From Desulfobacterales bacterium (GTDB taxonomy: Bacteria > Desulfobacterota > Desulfobacteria > Desulfobacterales > JASJAZ01): DNA of 49,204 nt. The notes under the pieces are model-generated. The model did no database searches. It was not told where the DNA came from and worked only from the letters and a program-made list of their open reading frames with translations. The stretch lies in the NCBI GenBank assembly GCA_030066785.1, contig JASJAZ010000024.1:1-49204 (forward strand). Direction: 5' to 3'. Positions 1-7,655 of this stretch are shown here, piece after piece. Numbering within the stretch: position 1 is the first letter of the stretch; every line of letters begins with the position of its first letter. Position numbers and translations under genes: made by a program.

Positions 1-2
1 AG

Positions 3-89
3 GATAAACTAGTCGGAGTCGCGAAAGCGGGGTTGGGAATCAATATTATAGAAAAGTTAAACTCATTCGAGGATAGGATCTGGCGCTAA
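3..89 (+). CDS. C-terminal end of an unidentified protein (partial)
   Basis: The window opens inside a frame that stays open from base 3 and reads 28 codons to a TAA at 87-89, ending with the residues EKLNSFEDRIWR. The other two plus-strand frames close almost at once. A candidate terminator hairpin lies about 70 bases downstream, which fits the end of a transcribed gene. The piece is too short to assign a family, and chance openness over 28 codons cannot be excluded. Confidence 0.35.
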   Translation, partial: DKLVGVAKAGLGINIIEKLNSFEDRIWR

Positions 90-161
90 GTAAAGCTTGG
101 AGATTTGTGTCTGTTGATTATGCTCTGTATTGATTAGGCTGCCTCTATCGTGGTTGTCACC

Positions 162-188
162 AAAACGTTCCGTTATGGAAACGTTTTT
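162..188 (+). terminator. Candidate intrinsic terminator
   Basis: The arm AAAACGTTCC (162-171) pairs with GGAAACGTTTT (178-188) apart from one bulged A, around the short loop GTTAT, and the right arm runs into a block of six T. This has the form of a rho-independent terminator on the plus strand and probably ends the transcript of the partial gene at the window edge. Confidence 0.5.
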
Positions 189-324
189 TCAACAACCACT
201 TATACACATATACCGTCACTTCTTATTTCGAAATATTATAGCGCAAAGCGGTATAAATGTAATTGCAACCTGATGTTAACTCAACGTGTGTTGAAGTGTT
301 GGGTCTTGGTCGCATATGAAACGT

Positions 325-795
325 TTAATATGTCGTCCGAAAGCGCACGGCGACGGCGCGTCCGCCATCGCGGGGGGCCCATCCACCCCAACCTTCTCCG
401 CCGAAGCTAAAGCTGAATAGCCATCTAGAGGATGTATCACTAGTTTGGCCCGCCCATAACCAATAACCTGAATTGTATAACAGGTAGGTAATATTGCTAA
501 CACCATCGCCGATGTGGTGAAGGGTTTCCAGTTCGTTGCGGGTCGGCATGCGCCATCCGCCTCCCACCGCCTCGAGTCCCACCACCCAGTTTTTGGCTTG
601 CGCCCAAGTCATCCCCTGATCCGGGCCCGCATACCACTCAAGGCCTGATTCGGTATCATAAACCACCCCGGTGTCATACCGCACCAAATGCCGATCAACC
701 GACTCAACCTCTGCGCCAAGACAGAGCGTGACGACCAGGGCGACAAAGAGGATAGATAGACTGCCGGCCATGCATGTTATTCGCAGTCTTTGCAT
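325..795 (-). CDS. Secreted DUF1566 (Lcl C-terminal) domain protein
   Basis: From the chosen ATG the protein has 156 residues. It begins with a basic stretch (MQRLR) and a hydrophobic segment ending near CLGAEVES, which looks like a signal peptide. The mature part carries the DUF1566 pattern: SGLEWYAGPD, then MTWAQAKNWV, then GGGWRMPTRNELETL, and a late GYWLWAGQ followed by aromatic- and glycine-rich segments. DUF1566 domains occur in exported or surface proteins of many Desulfobacterota, and no enzymatic role is established. Upstream in-frame starts exist at 807 (ATG) and 840 (TTG). An AAGGA lies 13 bases before 795 and almost abuts 807, so the start is uncertain by a few residues. It stands alone between intergenic stretches. 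Confidence 0.7.
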   Translation of the reverse strand: MQRLRITCMAGSLSILFVALVVTLCLGAEVESVDRHLVRYDTGVVYDTESGLEWYAGPDQGMTWAQAKNWVVGLEAVGGGWRMPTRNELETLHHIGDGVSNITYLLYNSGYWLWAGQTSDTSSRWLFSFSFGGEGWGGWAPRDGGRAVAVRFRTTY

Positions 796-1104
796 GTTTG
801 TTAACATTTCCTTGCTTATAATTTGCATTAATCTGAACAATTAAAAAATTAAGCCCATTTTTGAAAAGGTCAAAAACAACGATAGCTGGAAACGCTAATG
901 TGATGTGGCCGATACAATGCTAATCGCGGGTAAAACTTATTTTGGCTAAGACTGAGCGGCTTGATATTTAACACAATTTTTCTCAATGACACAAAGGGCA
1001 GGCATGCGAATAGGGGCGATCAAACTGCTGGGCAAGAAATCCAACCAGCATGTTGGCAAGTTCATTGGGGAGGAAGTTTAAAGTTCACAATTGGGCTATG
1101 AATA
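796..1104. other. Intergenic stretch without a convincing gene
   Basis: About 300 bases between the DUF1566 gene and the cold-shock terminator. A 25-codon plus-strand frame at 1004-1081 and a roughly 33-codon minus-strand frame ending in HACPLCH are both open. Neither has a ribosome binding site or a family I recognise. The AT-rich part around 835-890 would suit a promoter for the DUF1566 gene, but I cannot pick a -35/-10 pair with confidence. Confidence 0.4.
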
Positions 1105-1105
1105 A

Positions 1106-1147
1106 AAGAAAAAAAGGGCACTCATCAATGCTTGCGAGTGCCCTTTT
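1106..1147 (-). terminator. Intrinsic terminator of the cold-shock gene
   Basis: AAAAGGGCACTC (about 1112-1123) is the reverse complement of GAGTGCCCTTTT (1136-1147), giving a 12-pair stem with a 12-base loop. On the minus strand it follows the cold-shock stop codon by about 20 bases and runs into a T-rich tract (1106-1118 read in reverse). Confidence 0.85.
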
Positions 1148-1165
1148 AAAAGTGGAAACAGGACC

Positions 1166-1366
1166 TTAAACTACCGTAACATTGGCAGCGGCCGGGCCCT
1201 TTTGACCTTCTTCGATATCAAAGGTGACTTGGTCGCCTTCATTGAGAGTTCTGAAACCTTCTGAATTGATTGCCGAATGATGCACAAACACATCCGGGCC
1301 GTCTTCTTGCTCAATAAAACCAAATCCCTTTTTGTCACTAAACCATTTAACGGTTCCATTGGCCAT
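1166..1366 (-). CDS. Cold-shock domain protein, CspA family
   Basis: A 66-residue single cold-shock domain, the usual size for the family. RNP1 is seen as KGFGFIEQ (residues 13-20) and RNP2 as VFVHHSAI (about 26-33), after the standard opening [14 protein letters not shown]. Such proteins bind single-stranded RNA and DNA and act as RNA chaperones in the cytoplasm. The start at 1366 is set by a strong AGGAGG eight bases upstream and by family length. The frame stays open to 1459, but that part belongs to the leader. A long 5' leader precedes the gene and a strong terminator follows it, so it is probably monocistronic. Whether it is cold-induced or constitutive cannot be read from sequence. Confidence 0.95.
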   Translation of the reverse strand: MANGTVKWFSDKKGFGFIEQEDGPDVFVHHSAINSEGFRTLNEGDQVTFDIEEGQKGPAAANVTVV

Positions 1367-1518
1367 GCTAACACCCTCCTTTCTTAAAAATTTCAACGCC
1401 TCAAACTGGAGGGTGCCATTTAGCAAATGGAATGTTCCTTCAGACAGAAACCGCCTCACAGATTAAACAGGACTGAGTTGATGGGTGACACATTATGCCG
1501 TAATTAACAGGAAATCAA
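1367..1518 (-). promoter_or_regulatory. Promoter and long 5' leader of the cold-shock gene
   Basis: A possible promoter is TTGATT (1513-1518) and CATAAT (1492-1497) with a short 15-base spacer. It would give a leader of roughly 120 bases. The leader contains a small hairpin, CCATTT/AAATGG (1416-1430), shortly before the AGGAGG. Long structured leaders are typical of cspA-type genes and can act as temperature-responsive elements. The promoter call is tentative because of the spacer; the rest of the region to 1672 holds no gene. Confidence 0.4.
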
Positions 1519-1672
1519 GTTAATTATTGGATCATTTTTCATATCCATATCTAATCTTTTTCAAAATTTCTTTTGCCATTATTTAAAAAAATTACTGCAC
1601 CATGATCCGTTTTCCATCTAACCTAGACCGATGCGGTAACCGCCCATAACGTCGTAGTGCATGTTTGATGAT

Positions 1673-2464
1673 TCAATTTTTGTCTTCGGGATACTCTTGG
1701 CGAAACCGAGCAACTTTTTCAGCAGCCAGATTGGCCAGGGCCATACCATCGGCCATGACCATCACCATCTGGTATCCTCGGCGGTATAACTCCTTTGCCT
1801 GTTGCCAAGTCCCGGCAAGCGTTACCAACGTTTTTTCAGTTGCCAAGACCTTGGCTTCAATCGTTGCAATGGCTGATTGCACTTCCGGCTGGTGCGGCTC
1901 ACCAATATGTCCCAAAGAAGCCGACAGATCCAGGGGACCGATAAAAATACCATCAATGCCGGGAACTTTAAGAATGTCATCAATATTTGTAACGGCGGTG
2001 AAGGTTTCGACGGCCACAATAACCATGATTTCATCATTGGCCTTGGTCAGATAATCGATCGCTTTCTGCCCAAATCCAACTGCCCGCGGGCTTCCGGCCA
2101 CTCCGCGTATTCCCTGCGGCGGGTATTTGCAGGCGGCCACCGCCGCCTCGGCTTCAGATTTGGAGTTCACATAAGGTATTAGAACGCCATATACACCGGC
2201 ATCTAAAATTCGCTTGATGATGACAAAATCATTCCAGGGCGCGCGAACAAAAGGAATGACATCAGTCCCGCTCATGGCCTGCAACTGGGCAATGAGCATG
2301 GGAATATCAGTCGGTCCATGTTCCATGTCGATGATCAGCCAGTCAAACCCGGCCCGGCTCATGATTTCAGCTGCCATGGGGCTTGCAATTTGAAGCCAGC
2401 CCCCAACGGTTTTTTGCCCGGCGCGCACTTTGCGCTTAACCGAATTTTCTAATATCGTTGCCAT
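1673..2464 (-). CDS. HpcH/HpaI aldolase family protein (class II, pyruvate aldolase type)
   Basis: A 263-residue TIM-barrel aldolase of the HpcH/HpaI/GarL group. These enzymes reversibly cleave 2-keto-3-deoxy or 4-hydroxy-2-oxo acids to pyruvate plus an aldehyde using a divalent metal. Visible hallmarks are DWLIIDMEHGP with the catalytic His near 49, PFVRAPW with Arg near 74, GVLIPYVNS, GIRGVAGSPRAVGFG, the metal-binding Glu of VAVETFTAV near 153, and the metal-binding Asp of IGPLDLSASLG near 179. Length matches the family. The start is the ATG at 2464; a GTG directly before it is also possible, and AAGG lies about eight bases upstream. No catabolic partner genes are adjacent, so the physiological substrate is open. 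Confidence 0.88.
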   Translation of the reverse strand: MATILENSVKRKVRAGQKTVGGWLQIASPMAAEIMSRAGFDWLIIDMEHGPTDIPMLIAQLQAMSGTDVIPFVRAPWNDFVIIKRILDAGVYGVLIPYVNSKSEAEAAVAACKYPPQGIRGVAGSPRAVGFGQKAIDYLTKANDEIMVIVAVETFTAVTNIDDILKVPGIDGIFIGPLDLSASLGHIGEPHQPEVQSAIATIEAKVLATEKTLVTLAGTWQQAKELYRRGYQMVMVMADGMALANLAAEKVARFRQEYPEDKN

Positions 2465-2618
2465 CACGGTTGCCTTGCCCGTAAATTATGCTTTTAAGAT
2501 CCGTGCGAAAATGTAACCCGCAAAAAATACGCAGTACCATTTTCTGCGACCAGCCCTCAAAATTGGGGCGCAGCCAGGGCTGAAGAGGTATCATCACCGC
2601 AGTAGCCTTCCAAAGTGG

Positions 2619-3227
2619 TCAGACCTTGGATCGCAAAAGATGCAGCCCTTCTTCACGCGCCTGCAGAGCGCGCTTAATGTCGATGCCTTTCAGCTCCCCG
2701 CGCAAAAGAATACGATTTTTTAACGCATCACGATACAGCATGTATTCATCTTTGGCCGAGATATTCGGTATGACTTTTTCCGTGTGCAGAAAATCATTAA
2801 TCGGCCGATTCTTGCCGTTGTGATTGCCTTCGGTTAGATCCACCCGATATTTGTCATAAACCAAAAAACAATGCAGCATCGGCACATACGGCAGATTAAA
2901 GCTATTTAAAATATCCTGGGTGCCGCTGACGATGTCTTCGGTCATGGCATAGATGCCGATATTCTTAACAACCGGCAGGGCTAATTCTTGTGCCAGGGTG
3001 GCAATGACCGCATGTTTGGTAGTGCAGCTACCCTTGCCCTCTTTAAATAAAATCAAAAGGTCATCACGATCGCTGTTATAGCCGTAAGGAAGTTCATAAA
3101 CATAGCGACAAGCGCTTAAAAAATTAGTGACGCCCAATTGTAAAAATTTGCTGGCGATACTACCCGCACCATCAATGGGGGTATCCGGCAAGTTATTGAA
3201 ATCATCCACGTCCCGATCCTCTTTCAT
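2619..3227 (-). CDS. Transglutaminase-like superfamily protein
   Basis: A 202-residue cytoplasmic protein with the papain/transglutaminase-like triad pattern: Cys68 in GKGSCTTKHAVIA, His119 in PMLHCFLVYD, and Asp130 in YRVDLTEG. In that fold these three form a thiol catalytic triad, but many bacterial members have no known substrate. It has no signal peptide or membrane segment. It sits between the aldolase and fdhD on the same strand with 75-150 base gaps, so co-transcription is possible but unproven. Family assignment rests on the spaced Cys/His/Asp motifs only. Confidence 0.6.
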   Translation of the reverse strand: MKEDRDVDDFNNLPDTPIDGAGSIASKFLQLGVTNFLSACRYVYELPYGYNSDRDDLLILFKEGKGSCTTKHAVIATLAQELALPVVKNIGIYAMTEDIVSGTQDILNSFNLPYVPMLHCFLVYDKYRVDLTEGNHNGKNRPINDFLHTEKVIPNISAKDEYMLYRDALKNRILLRGELKGIDIKRALQAREEGLHLLRSKV

Positions 3228-3303
3228 TTACAGCGCTGCCCAATATTTGGCAGGCTTGGGCGGATAGTTTAATCATTTCACAATTCTACTGATTTTATCA
3301 GGT

Positions 3304-4119
3304 TCAATCAAAAACAATACGGTCTTTGCCGCATACCAAGATTAATTCCGCGTCTTTTCCGGTGCAGGCCAACGTCATGTTGAGCGCCTGACCCATGTCG
3401 GCGGCAAGGGCTGTCGGCCTAGACTTACTGATCATAATCGGCAGGTGCGCACGGGCCGCTTTTTGAACCAATTCATAACTGATTCTTGAAGATAGAACCA
3501 GAATGGCGGCTTCGGGCAGCTTGCGATTCATAAAAATTTTCCCAATGGCTTTGTCAAGGGCGTTATGCCGCCCGACATCTTCGGCAAAAGACATCATTTG
3601 CAGCTCGCGGTCAAATATTAGGGCGGCGTGTGAGCCTCTGGTACGCTGGTAGTATTGCTGATTTTCTTCAAGCTTGCCGATACAATTAAAAATGGCGTTG
3701 ACATCGACCTTGAAGCCATGTTCGGCCGGCGTCAGTATCTGATAAAGGTCTTTGACCATTTCTTTACCGCAAATGCCGCAGCTGGTCTGACTGACAAAGC
3801 CTCTTCTTTCAAGCAAATCCGGAATCTTTTCACGCCGTTCGGGCTTAAGCCGGATATCGATGACATTGGGATCCAGATCTTTACAATATCCGATAGCGTT
3901 GAAGTCATCGGGAGAGTTTGCAATCCCTTCACCCAGACAGAACCCTGCCGCATGAAATAACTCTTCCCCGGGTGTTCGCATCACCACCGAATACGGCTTA
4001 TCATCGATACGGATCAGGAGCGGCTCCTCTCCAATTAATTCATGCGAACTAGTCCGGCAGACCCCTTTTTCGCACCGCATCACCTGATAAGATGCCGTAT
4101 TTTTTCCGATATCATTCAT
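3304..4119 (-). CDS. fdhD: FdhD, formate dehydrogenase accessory sulfurtransferase
   Basis: A 271-residue FdhD. The protein relays sulfur from IscS to the molybdenum or tungsten bis-MGD cofactor, which activates formate dehydrogenase in the cytoplasm. Diagnostic features are the CxxC of QTSCGICGKE (Cys114, Cys117), which corresponds to the sulfur-relay cysteines of E. coli FdhD, the EDVGRHNALDKAIG motif in the second half, and the ending KDAELILVCGKDRIVFD. Length is normal. No formate dehydrogenase subunit lies in the window, so its client is elsewhere. A MOSC-domain protein at 12565 is the only other gene here linked to molybdenum cofactor. Confidence 0.95.
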   Translation of the reverse strand: MNDIGKNTASYQVMRCEKGVCRTSSHELIGEEPLLIRIDDKPYSVVMRTPGEELFHAAGFCLGEGIANSPDDFNAIGYCKDLDPNVIDIRLKPERREKIPDLLERRGFVSQTSCGICGKEMVKDLYQILTPAEHGFKVDVNAIFNCIGKLEENQQYYQRTRGSHAALIFDRELQMMSFAEDVGRHNALDKAIGKIFMNRKLPEAAILVLSSRISYELVQKAARAHLPIMISKSRPTALAADMGQALNMTLACTGKDAELILVCGKDRIVFD

Positions 4120-4365
4120 TTAGCCTGTTCCTTGAAATGAAGGTTTTTGGCTTTCAAAAACCCCTGAAAGTATAAACATATAAAACAAACATAACCACGA
4201 ATTAGATACTCTCCGCAACGAAAATTGTTTATTTATCTGCGGAGGGTTCCAAAATTTTGGGGGGAAACAAAGGCAACCTCAAGATTTGTGCAGCCGCGCA
4301 CGTCGGTTTTAACATGGATGTCAAAGCCTATTCCGCGACCATTTTCAATAGCGGTAGATAACCCT

Positions 4366-5076
4366 TCAAATAAACGTCTCGGGGTTGTCCATAAACTGTT
4401 TATAAATCTGATAATAATCGGTCTGTTCATAGGCAATCGGTTGAATCGGACTCATATCAAAACTAAAAATACGGGCGTCCGGACAAGCCAGCAATATCGG
4501 CGAGTGCGTTGCCACCACAAATTGCGCGTGTCCAGCCTGCGACATGCGTTTTAGCAATTGTAATAGTTCGATCTGACTGCGCGGTGACAGAGCCGTTTCA
4601 GGTTCATCTAAAAAATAAACACCTTCGATTTGAAACCGTGCCTTAAAAAAGGACATCAACGACTGCCCATGGGATTGCGCAAGCAGCGACTTGCCCCCAA
4701 AATAATCCAGCACCCCGGGATCAGCCGATGCCCATTCATCCAGCAGTTGGGTGAAATTACGAAAGATCTGGGAGGCAAAGAACGATCCCGGAACCTGTCC
4801 ATTGACCCACTGAATTTCAATGGCCTGATCCAGCCGGTCCTCAAATGGATTATATTGTACGCGAGTTCTTTCGGGCCCCTTCCAGATTTGGATGCCGCAA
4901 CGTTTCGTAATGGCCGACAGCAGGGTCGACTTGCCGGTGCCGTTTTCACCTACAAAAAAGGTTACCGGGGTTTTAAACTCAATCTGCCGGGTGGCTGCAA
5001 ACACCGAAAGGTTGAACGGATAGACCTTTTGGGCGGGAAATTTGGCGTGCAACAATTGGATACGTTTCAAATGCAT
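4366..5076 (-). CDS. AAA family ATPase (ABC/SMC-like predicted ATPase)
   Basis: A 236-residue stand-alone P-loop ATPase of the AAA_21/AAA_23 type. Walker A is GENGTGKST (43-51), a signature-like segment SHGQSLMSFF lies near 135-144, Walker B is VYFLDEPETALSP (153-165), and the H-loop is ATHSPI (His191). These proteins resemble the ATPase heads of ABC and SMC proteins and have varied or unknown roles. There is no partner TOPRIM, HNH or toxin gene beside it, so I do not read it as a defence system. The region after its stop (4200-4365) carries no full gene. Confidence 0.85.
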   Translation of the reverse strand: MHLKRIQLLHAKFPAQKVYPFNLSVFAATRQIEFKTPVTFFVGENGTGKSTLLSAITKRCGIQIWKGPERTRVQYNPFEDRLDQAIEIQWVNGQVPGSFFASQIFRNFTQLLDEWASADPGVLDYFGGKSLLAQSHGQSLMSFFKARFQIEGVYFLDEPETALSPRSQIELLQLLKRMSQAGHAQFVVATHSPILLACPDARIFSFDMSPIQPIAYEQTDYYQIYKQFMDNPETFI

Positions 5077-5271
5077 AGCGTATGTAATCCATGATTATGC
5101 TTAATTCAAAAAGCCGAAGGTGCTCTTAAATCACAAATTAGAATAATTTTCCACCCCCCAACACGATATTCTGCAATGGATTGTCGAGCATGCATTTCGG
5201 CCACTTAGGGTTGCCAACTTTTGGGCAAATGCCAGATCAAGTTGTGCGTGCCTGCTTTGAAGCGATGACAT

Positions 5272-5326
5272 AAAAAAGCCACCGTGCAAATAGCCCGTCA
5301 ATAGGGGAAGCGCAAGATGGCTTTTT
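5272..5326 (-). terminator. Terminator downstream of the diguanylate cyclase gene
   Basis: AAAAAGCCA and TGGCTTTTT form an inverted repeat (5273-5281 with 5318-5326) around a long, partly self-complementary loop. Read on the minus strand it follows the cyclase stop codon by about 20 bases and ends in GGCTTTTTTAT, as an intrinsic terminator does. The long loop makes this less typical than the other terminators here. Confidence 0.55.
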
Positions 5327-5344
5327 AGCTCGAAGATCTCTGGA

Positions 5345-6445
5345 CTAAGAAGAATTTTCCGCCACCCAGATGTTTAATCGCGGTCGTATATTTTGGGTTT
5401 TGGGTGGATTATTCTCTAAAACTTGCAGTTGCGGCATCACCAAGTTGCGACCATTGGCCTTGGCCTGGTATAGCATAGTGTCGGCTTCTCTGATCAATAC
5501 TTGTCTGTCGGCATACTTGCCCAAAGAGGCAATTCCGAAACTGGCCGTTATTTGAATTTTGTGGCCATCTGTGATGCTAATGGTCTCTTTGGCAATCAAT
5601 TGCCGAAGTTGTTCAGCCAGCATCAAAGCGCTGCGCTTTTTGGTCTCCGGCAAAACGATGACAAACTCTTCACCACCAAACCGGCAAAGATAGTCACCCT
5701 TGCGGATGCGGCGCATGACCATTTGAACCAACGTCTGCAAAACCGTATCGCCAGCCTGATGCCCATAGGTGTCATTAACCTTTTTGAAATGATCGATGTC
5801 AAACATAATAATCGACAGATCTTTGCCATGTCGCTGGGCTCCGGCGATGTTGTGATCAACTAAACGATTAAATTCGCGCCGGTTGTAACAATTGGTCAGG
5901 GGATCAAAAGCCACGGCGCTTTTAAGACGTTTAATATTCATAACGTTGGTTAGAACCACGCCCAAGGTTTTAATGATGATGTTAATGGTGTCCCGGTTAT
6001 GCTGCAATATCTTGCGGTCTGGCACCAGATAGAGACGTGCAAAATAACCCTCATCCATTAAAATAAAGGTCATGAGATCATCACGATTAAAAGATACCGC
6101 ATCGCGTTGGGCTTGTTGGCCTTTTGCAAAAAAATGGGTCTTAAAATCAGCCGTATATTCAAAATCGGAGCGGATGATGTTTTTAACGTGTTTTTTATAG
6201 ATGCGTGGATCGATCCATACATCCAGTTGGTCTTCATCCTGAAGGGCAAATGCGAATAACTGAGAATTTAACACATCTCTTAAACATTTAGCAGCTTCGC
6301 GCAAAACCCCATCCAAATCTTGCATCTGATTCAATCCAATCAGATAACGGCTTAGCGTTTTATAATCGACTTTAGGGGCCAGGCCCAAAACATCTGAAAC
6401 GGACTTGGTCAGCCTGCGATACATTAACTTCACTGCTGCTTGCAT
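5345..6445 (-). CDS. GGDEF-domain diguanylate cyclase
   Basis: A 366-residue protein with a GAF-like sensory N-terminal half (roughly residues 30-175) and a C-terminal GGDEF domain that makes cyclic di-GMP from two GTP. The domain opens with FDPLTNCYNRREFNRLVD, has the metal-binding Asp of FDIDHFKKVNDTYGH near 216, an intact active site GGEEF (257-261), and the inhibitory I-site RxxD as RKGD (248-251), five residues before it. Catalytic activity and product inhibition are therefore both expected. No transmembrane segment is evident, so the signal sensed is probably cytoplasmic. The start at 6445 is preferred because GGAAG lies eight bases upstream; the frame reaches 6526 without a binding site. 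Confidence 0.93.
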   Translation of the reverse strand: MQAAVKLMYRRLTKSVSDVLGLAPKVDYKTLSRYLIGLNQMQDLDGVLREAAKCLRDVLNSQLFAFALQDEDQLDVWIDPRIYKKHVKNIIRSDFEYTADFKTHFFAKGQQAQRDAVSFNRDDLMTFILMDEGYFARLYLVPDRKILQHNRDTINIIIKTLGVVLTNVMNIKRLKSAVAFDPLTNCYNRREFNRLVDHNIAGAQRHGKDLSIIMFDIDHFKKVNDTYGHQAGDTVLQTLVQMVMRRIRKGDYLCRFGGEEFVIVLPETKKRSALMLAEQLRQLIAKETISITDGHKIQITASFGIASLGKYADRQVLIREADTMLYQAKANGRNLVMPQLQVLENNPPKTQNIRPRLNIWVAENSS

Positions 6446-6781
6446 AAATTGGCTTCCATGTTGCTGAGAATGATATTTAACTGAGCAAATCACTTTAGCA
6501 TAAGAGACATGCAAACATAATGCCATTTTAAAACAGTATTGTTACAGTGGTTTTAAGTGCTTGAAAACAAACGCTCGGCAGAGTTTACCTCATTGGCAGC
6601 AAATATTGCCGCCAAACACCTCATAATTAAAACAGCTATCATCTCAAATTTTAGTTACCGATTTATCTGTAAATTTCGTCAATATTTTGGCAGCCGATAA
6701 AAGGTTTTTCGTTAGCATCAATCAAATTATAAACCATCATATCCCAATTTGACATTTTCATATTAAATCTTAACTTGACAT
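6446..6781. other. Divergent intergenic region between the cyclase and zinc-ribbon genes
   Basis: AT-rich DNA that must hold both divergent promoters. A plus-strand TTGACA starts near 6750 and another near 6775, but neither has a good -10 at 16-18 bases. I see no coding sequence and no cyclic di-GMP riboswitch pattern. Confidence 0.4.
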
Positions 6782-6848
6782 CTGCTAAACTAACTGCCCC
6801 TTGAATAAAAACAATGGTATATGCTTATCAGTTAGTTTTATTCGGCAG
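6782..6848 (+). promoter_or_regulatory. Leader hairpin just upstream of the zinc-ribbon gene
   Basis: CTAACTG (6790-6796) pairs with CAGTTAG (6829-6835). The flanking AAA/TTT and outer CTGC (6782-6785)/GCAG (6845-6848) extend the stem with small interruptions. The structure ends about seven bases before the GGAGG of the next gene, so it could mask or present the ribosome binding site. There is no T-tract, so it is not a terminator. Confidence 0.4.
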
Positions 6849-6869
6849 AATAATAATGGAGGTTAGCTA

Positions 6870-7550
6870 ATGTTTCATGCAGAAACAAAAGATCAGGTTC
6901 TTGAACGTCTGTTGCGGGAAGATAAGCCCAAGTGTCCTTATTGTGAAACCGAGATGAACTTATGGGAAGTACCGCAATTAACCGCCTGCGATGGCCTTGG
7001 TTGGGGCACGCCTTATCTCTGGATCTGCTTCAACGACGAATGTACGCTGTATGCCAACGGCTGGGAAAACATGCGCGAAAATTATGGCCGCAACTCATCC
7101 TACCGCTGCATGTGCTACCCGGGAACCCACAAGCCGGAATGCATTCCGGTTTTCAGTCCCGAGGGCGCCAAAGGACAAATTATCGACGCGCAGGTGGCAA
7201 AGCAAGAGCAAGTACTGGTGCAAAAAACCAAAAAAGGGCTTGCTGTTTTGGATACCTGTAAAGTGGAAAAGAATTATACCACTACTATAAAAATGTTGAC
7301 GAGTGCCGAACAACCGCAACGCGTCCGGTTAAAATCCGCCGAAATTATTGGTGAGATTGGCACCATCGAATGTATTGAACCGATTCGCAATGCCAAATTT
7401 GGCAACGATCTGATTCAAAAGGCCGCTGATGATTCCATCAAAAAAATTCACGAACGCTTTTTTACACGCGAATGTCCCCATTGTGCCGAAATCATCAAAA
7501 AACGGGCCAAAATCTGTAAACACTGCAACCAAGACATGGCCGGTAAATAA
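6870..7550 (+). CDS. Zinc-ribbon protein with an N-terminal Cys-rich domain
   Basis: A 226-residue soluble protein. The N-terminal part has CPYC (22-25) followed by more cysteines in WICFNDEC and RCMCYPG, an Ogr/Delta-type zinc-finger look. The middle (about 140-195) resembles a HEAT-like helical repeat (RLKSAEIIGEIGTIECIEPI). The C-terminus is a zinc ribbon, CPHC-x10-CKHC (202-219). It probably binds two or more zinc ions. Function is unknown, and such proteins recur in Desulfobacterota genomes. The start has a clear GGAGG nine bases upstream. It is divergent from the cyclase and is followed by its own terminator, so it is likely monocistronic. Confidence 0.75.
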   Translation: MFHAETKDQVLERLLREDKPKCPYCETEMNLWEVPQLTACDGLGWGTPYLWICFNDECTLYANGWENMRENYGRNSSYRCMCYPGTHKPECIPVFSPEGAKGQIIDAQVAKQEQVLVQKTKKGLAVLDTCKVEKNYTTTIKMLTSAEQPQRVRLKSAEIIGEIGTIECIEPIRNAKFGNDLIQKAADDSIKKIHERFFTRECPHCAEIIKKRAKICKHCNQDMAGK

Positions 7551-7603
7551 GCAAGGTACCCGCCCAAACATCAAGATTTCAACCGATTGTAGCTTTGTTC
7601 TTC

Positions 7604-7641
7604 AAAAAACGTCATGGTCTAAACGCCCTTGACGTTTTTTT
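7604..7641 (+). terminator. Intrinsic terminator of the zinc-ribbon gene
   Basis: AAAAAACGTCA (7604-7614) is the exact reverse complement of TGACGTTTTTT (7630-7640), with a 15-base loop and a T-tract. It is nearly symmetrical, so it may also stop transcripts arriving from the minus-strand operon that ends at 7656. Confidence 0.8.
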
Positions 7642-7655
7642 ATGGGCAATACCGG

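Noticed and set aside
150..410. An 86-codon plus-strand frame over the start region
   Set aside because: It overlaps the terminator hairpin and runs antisense into the 3' end of the DUF1566 gene, has no ribosome site, and its composition (RRRRVRHRGG) is that of an antisense frame.
1004..1081. A 25-codon plus-strand frame upstream of the cold-shock terminator
   Set aside because: Too short, without a ribosome site or a recognisable sequence, and not followed by a plus-strand terminator of its own.
5077..6869. A cyclic di-GMP riboswitch around the GGDEF gene
   Set aside because: I looked for the conserved GEMM-type core in both flanking gaps and found none.
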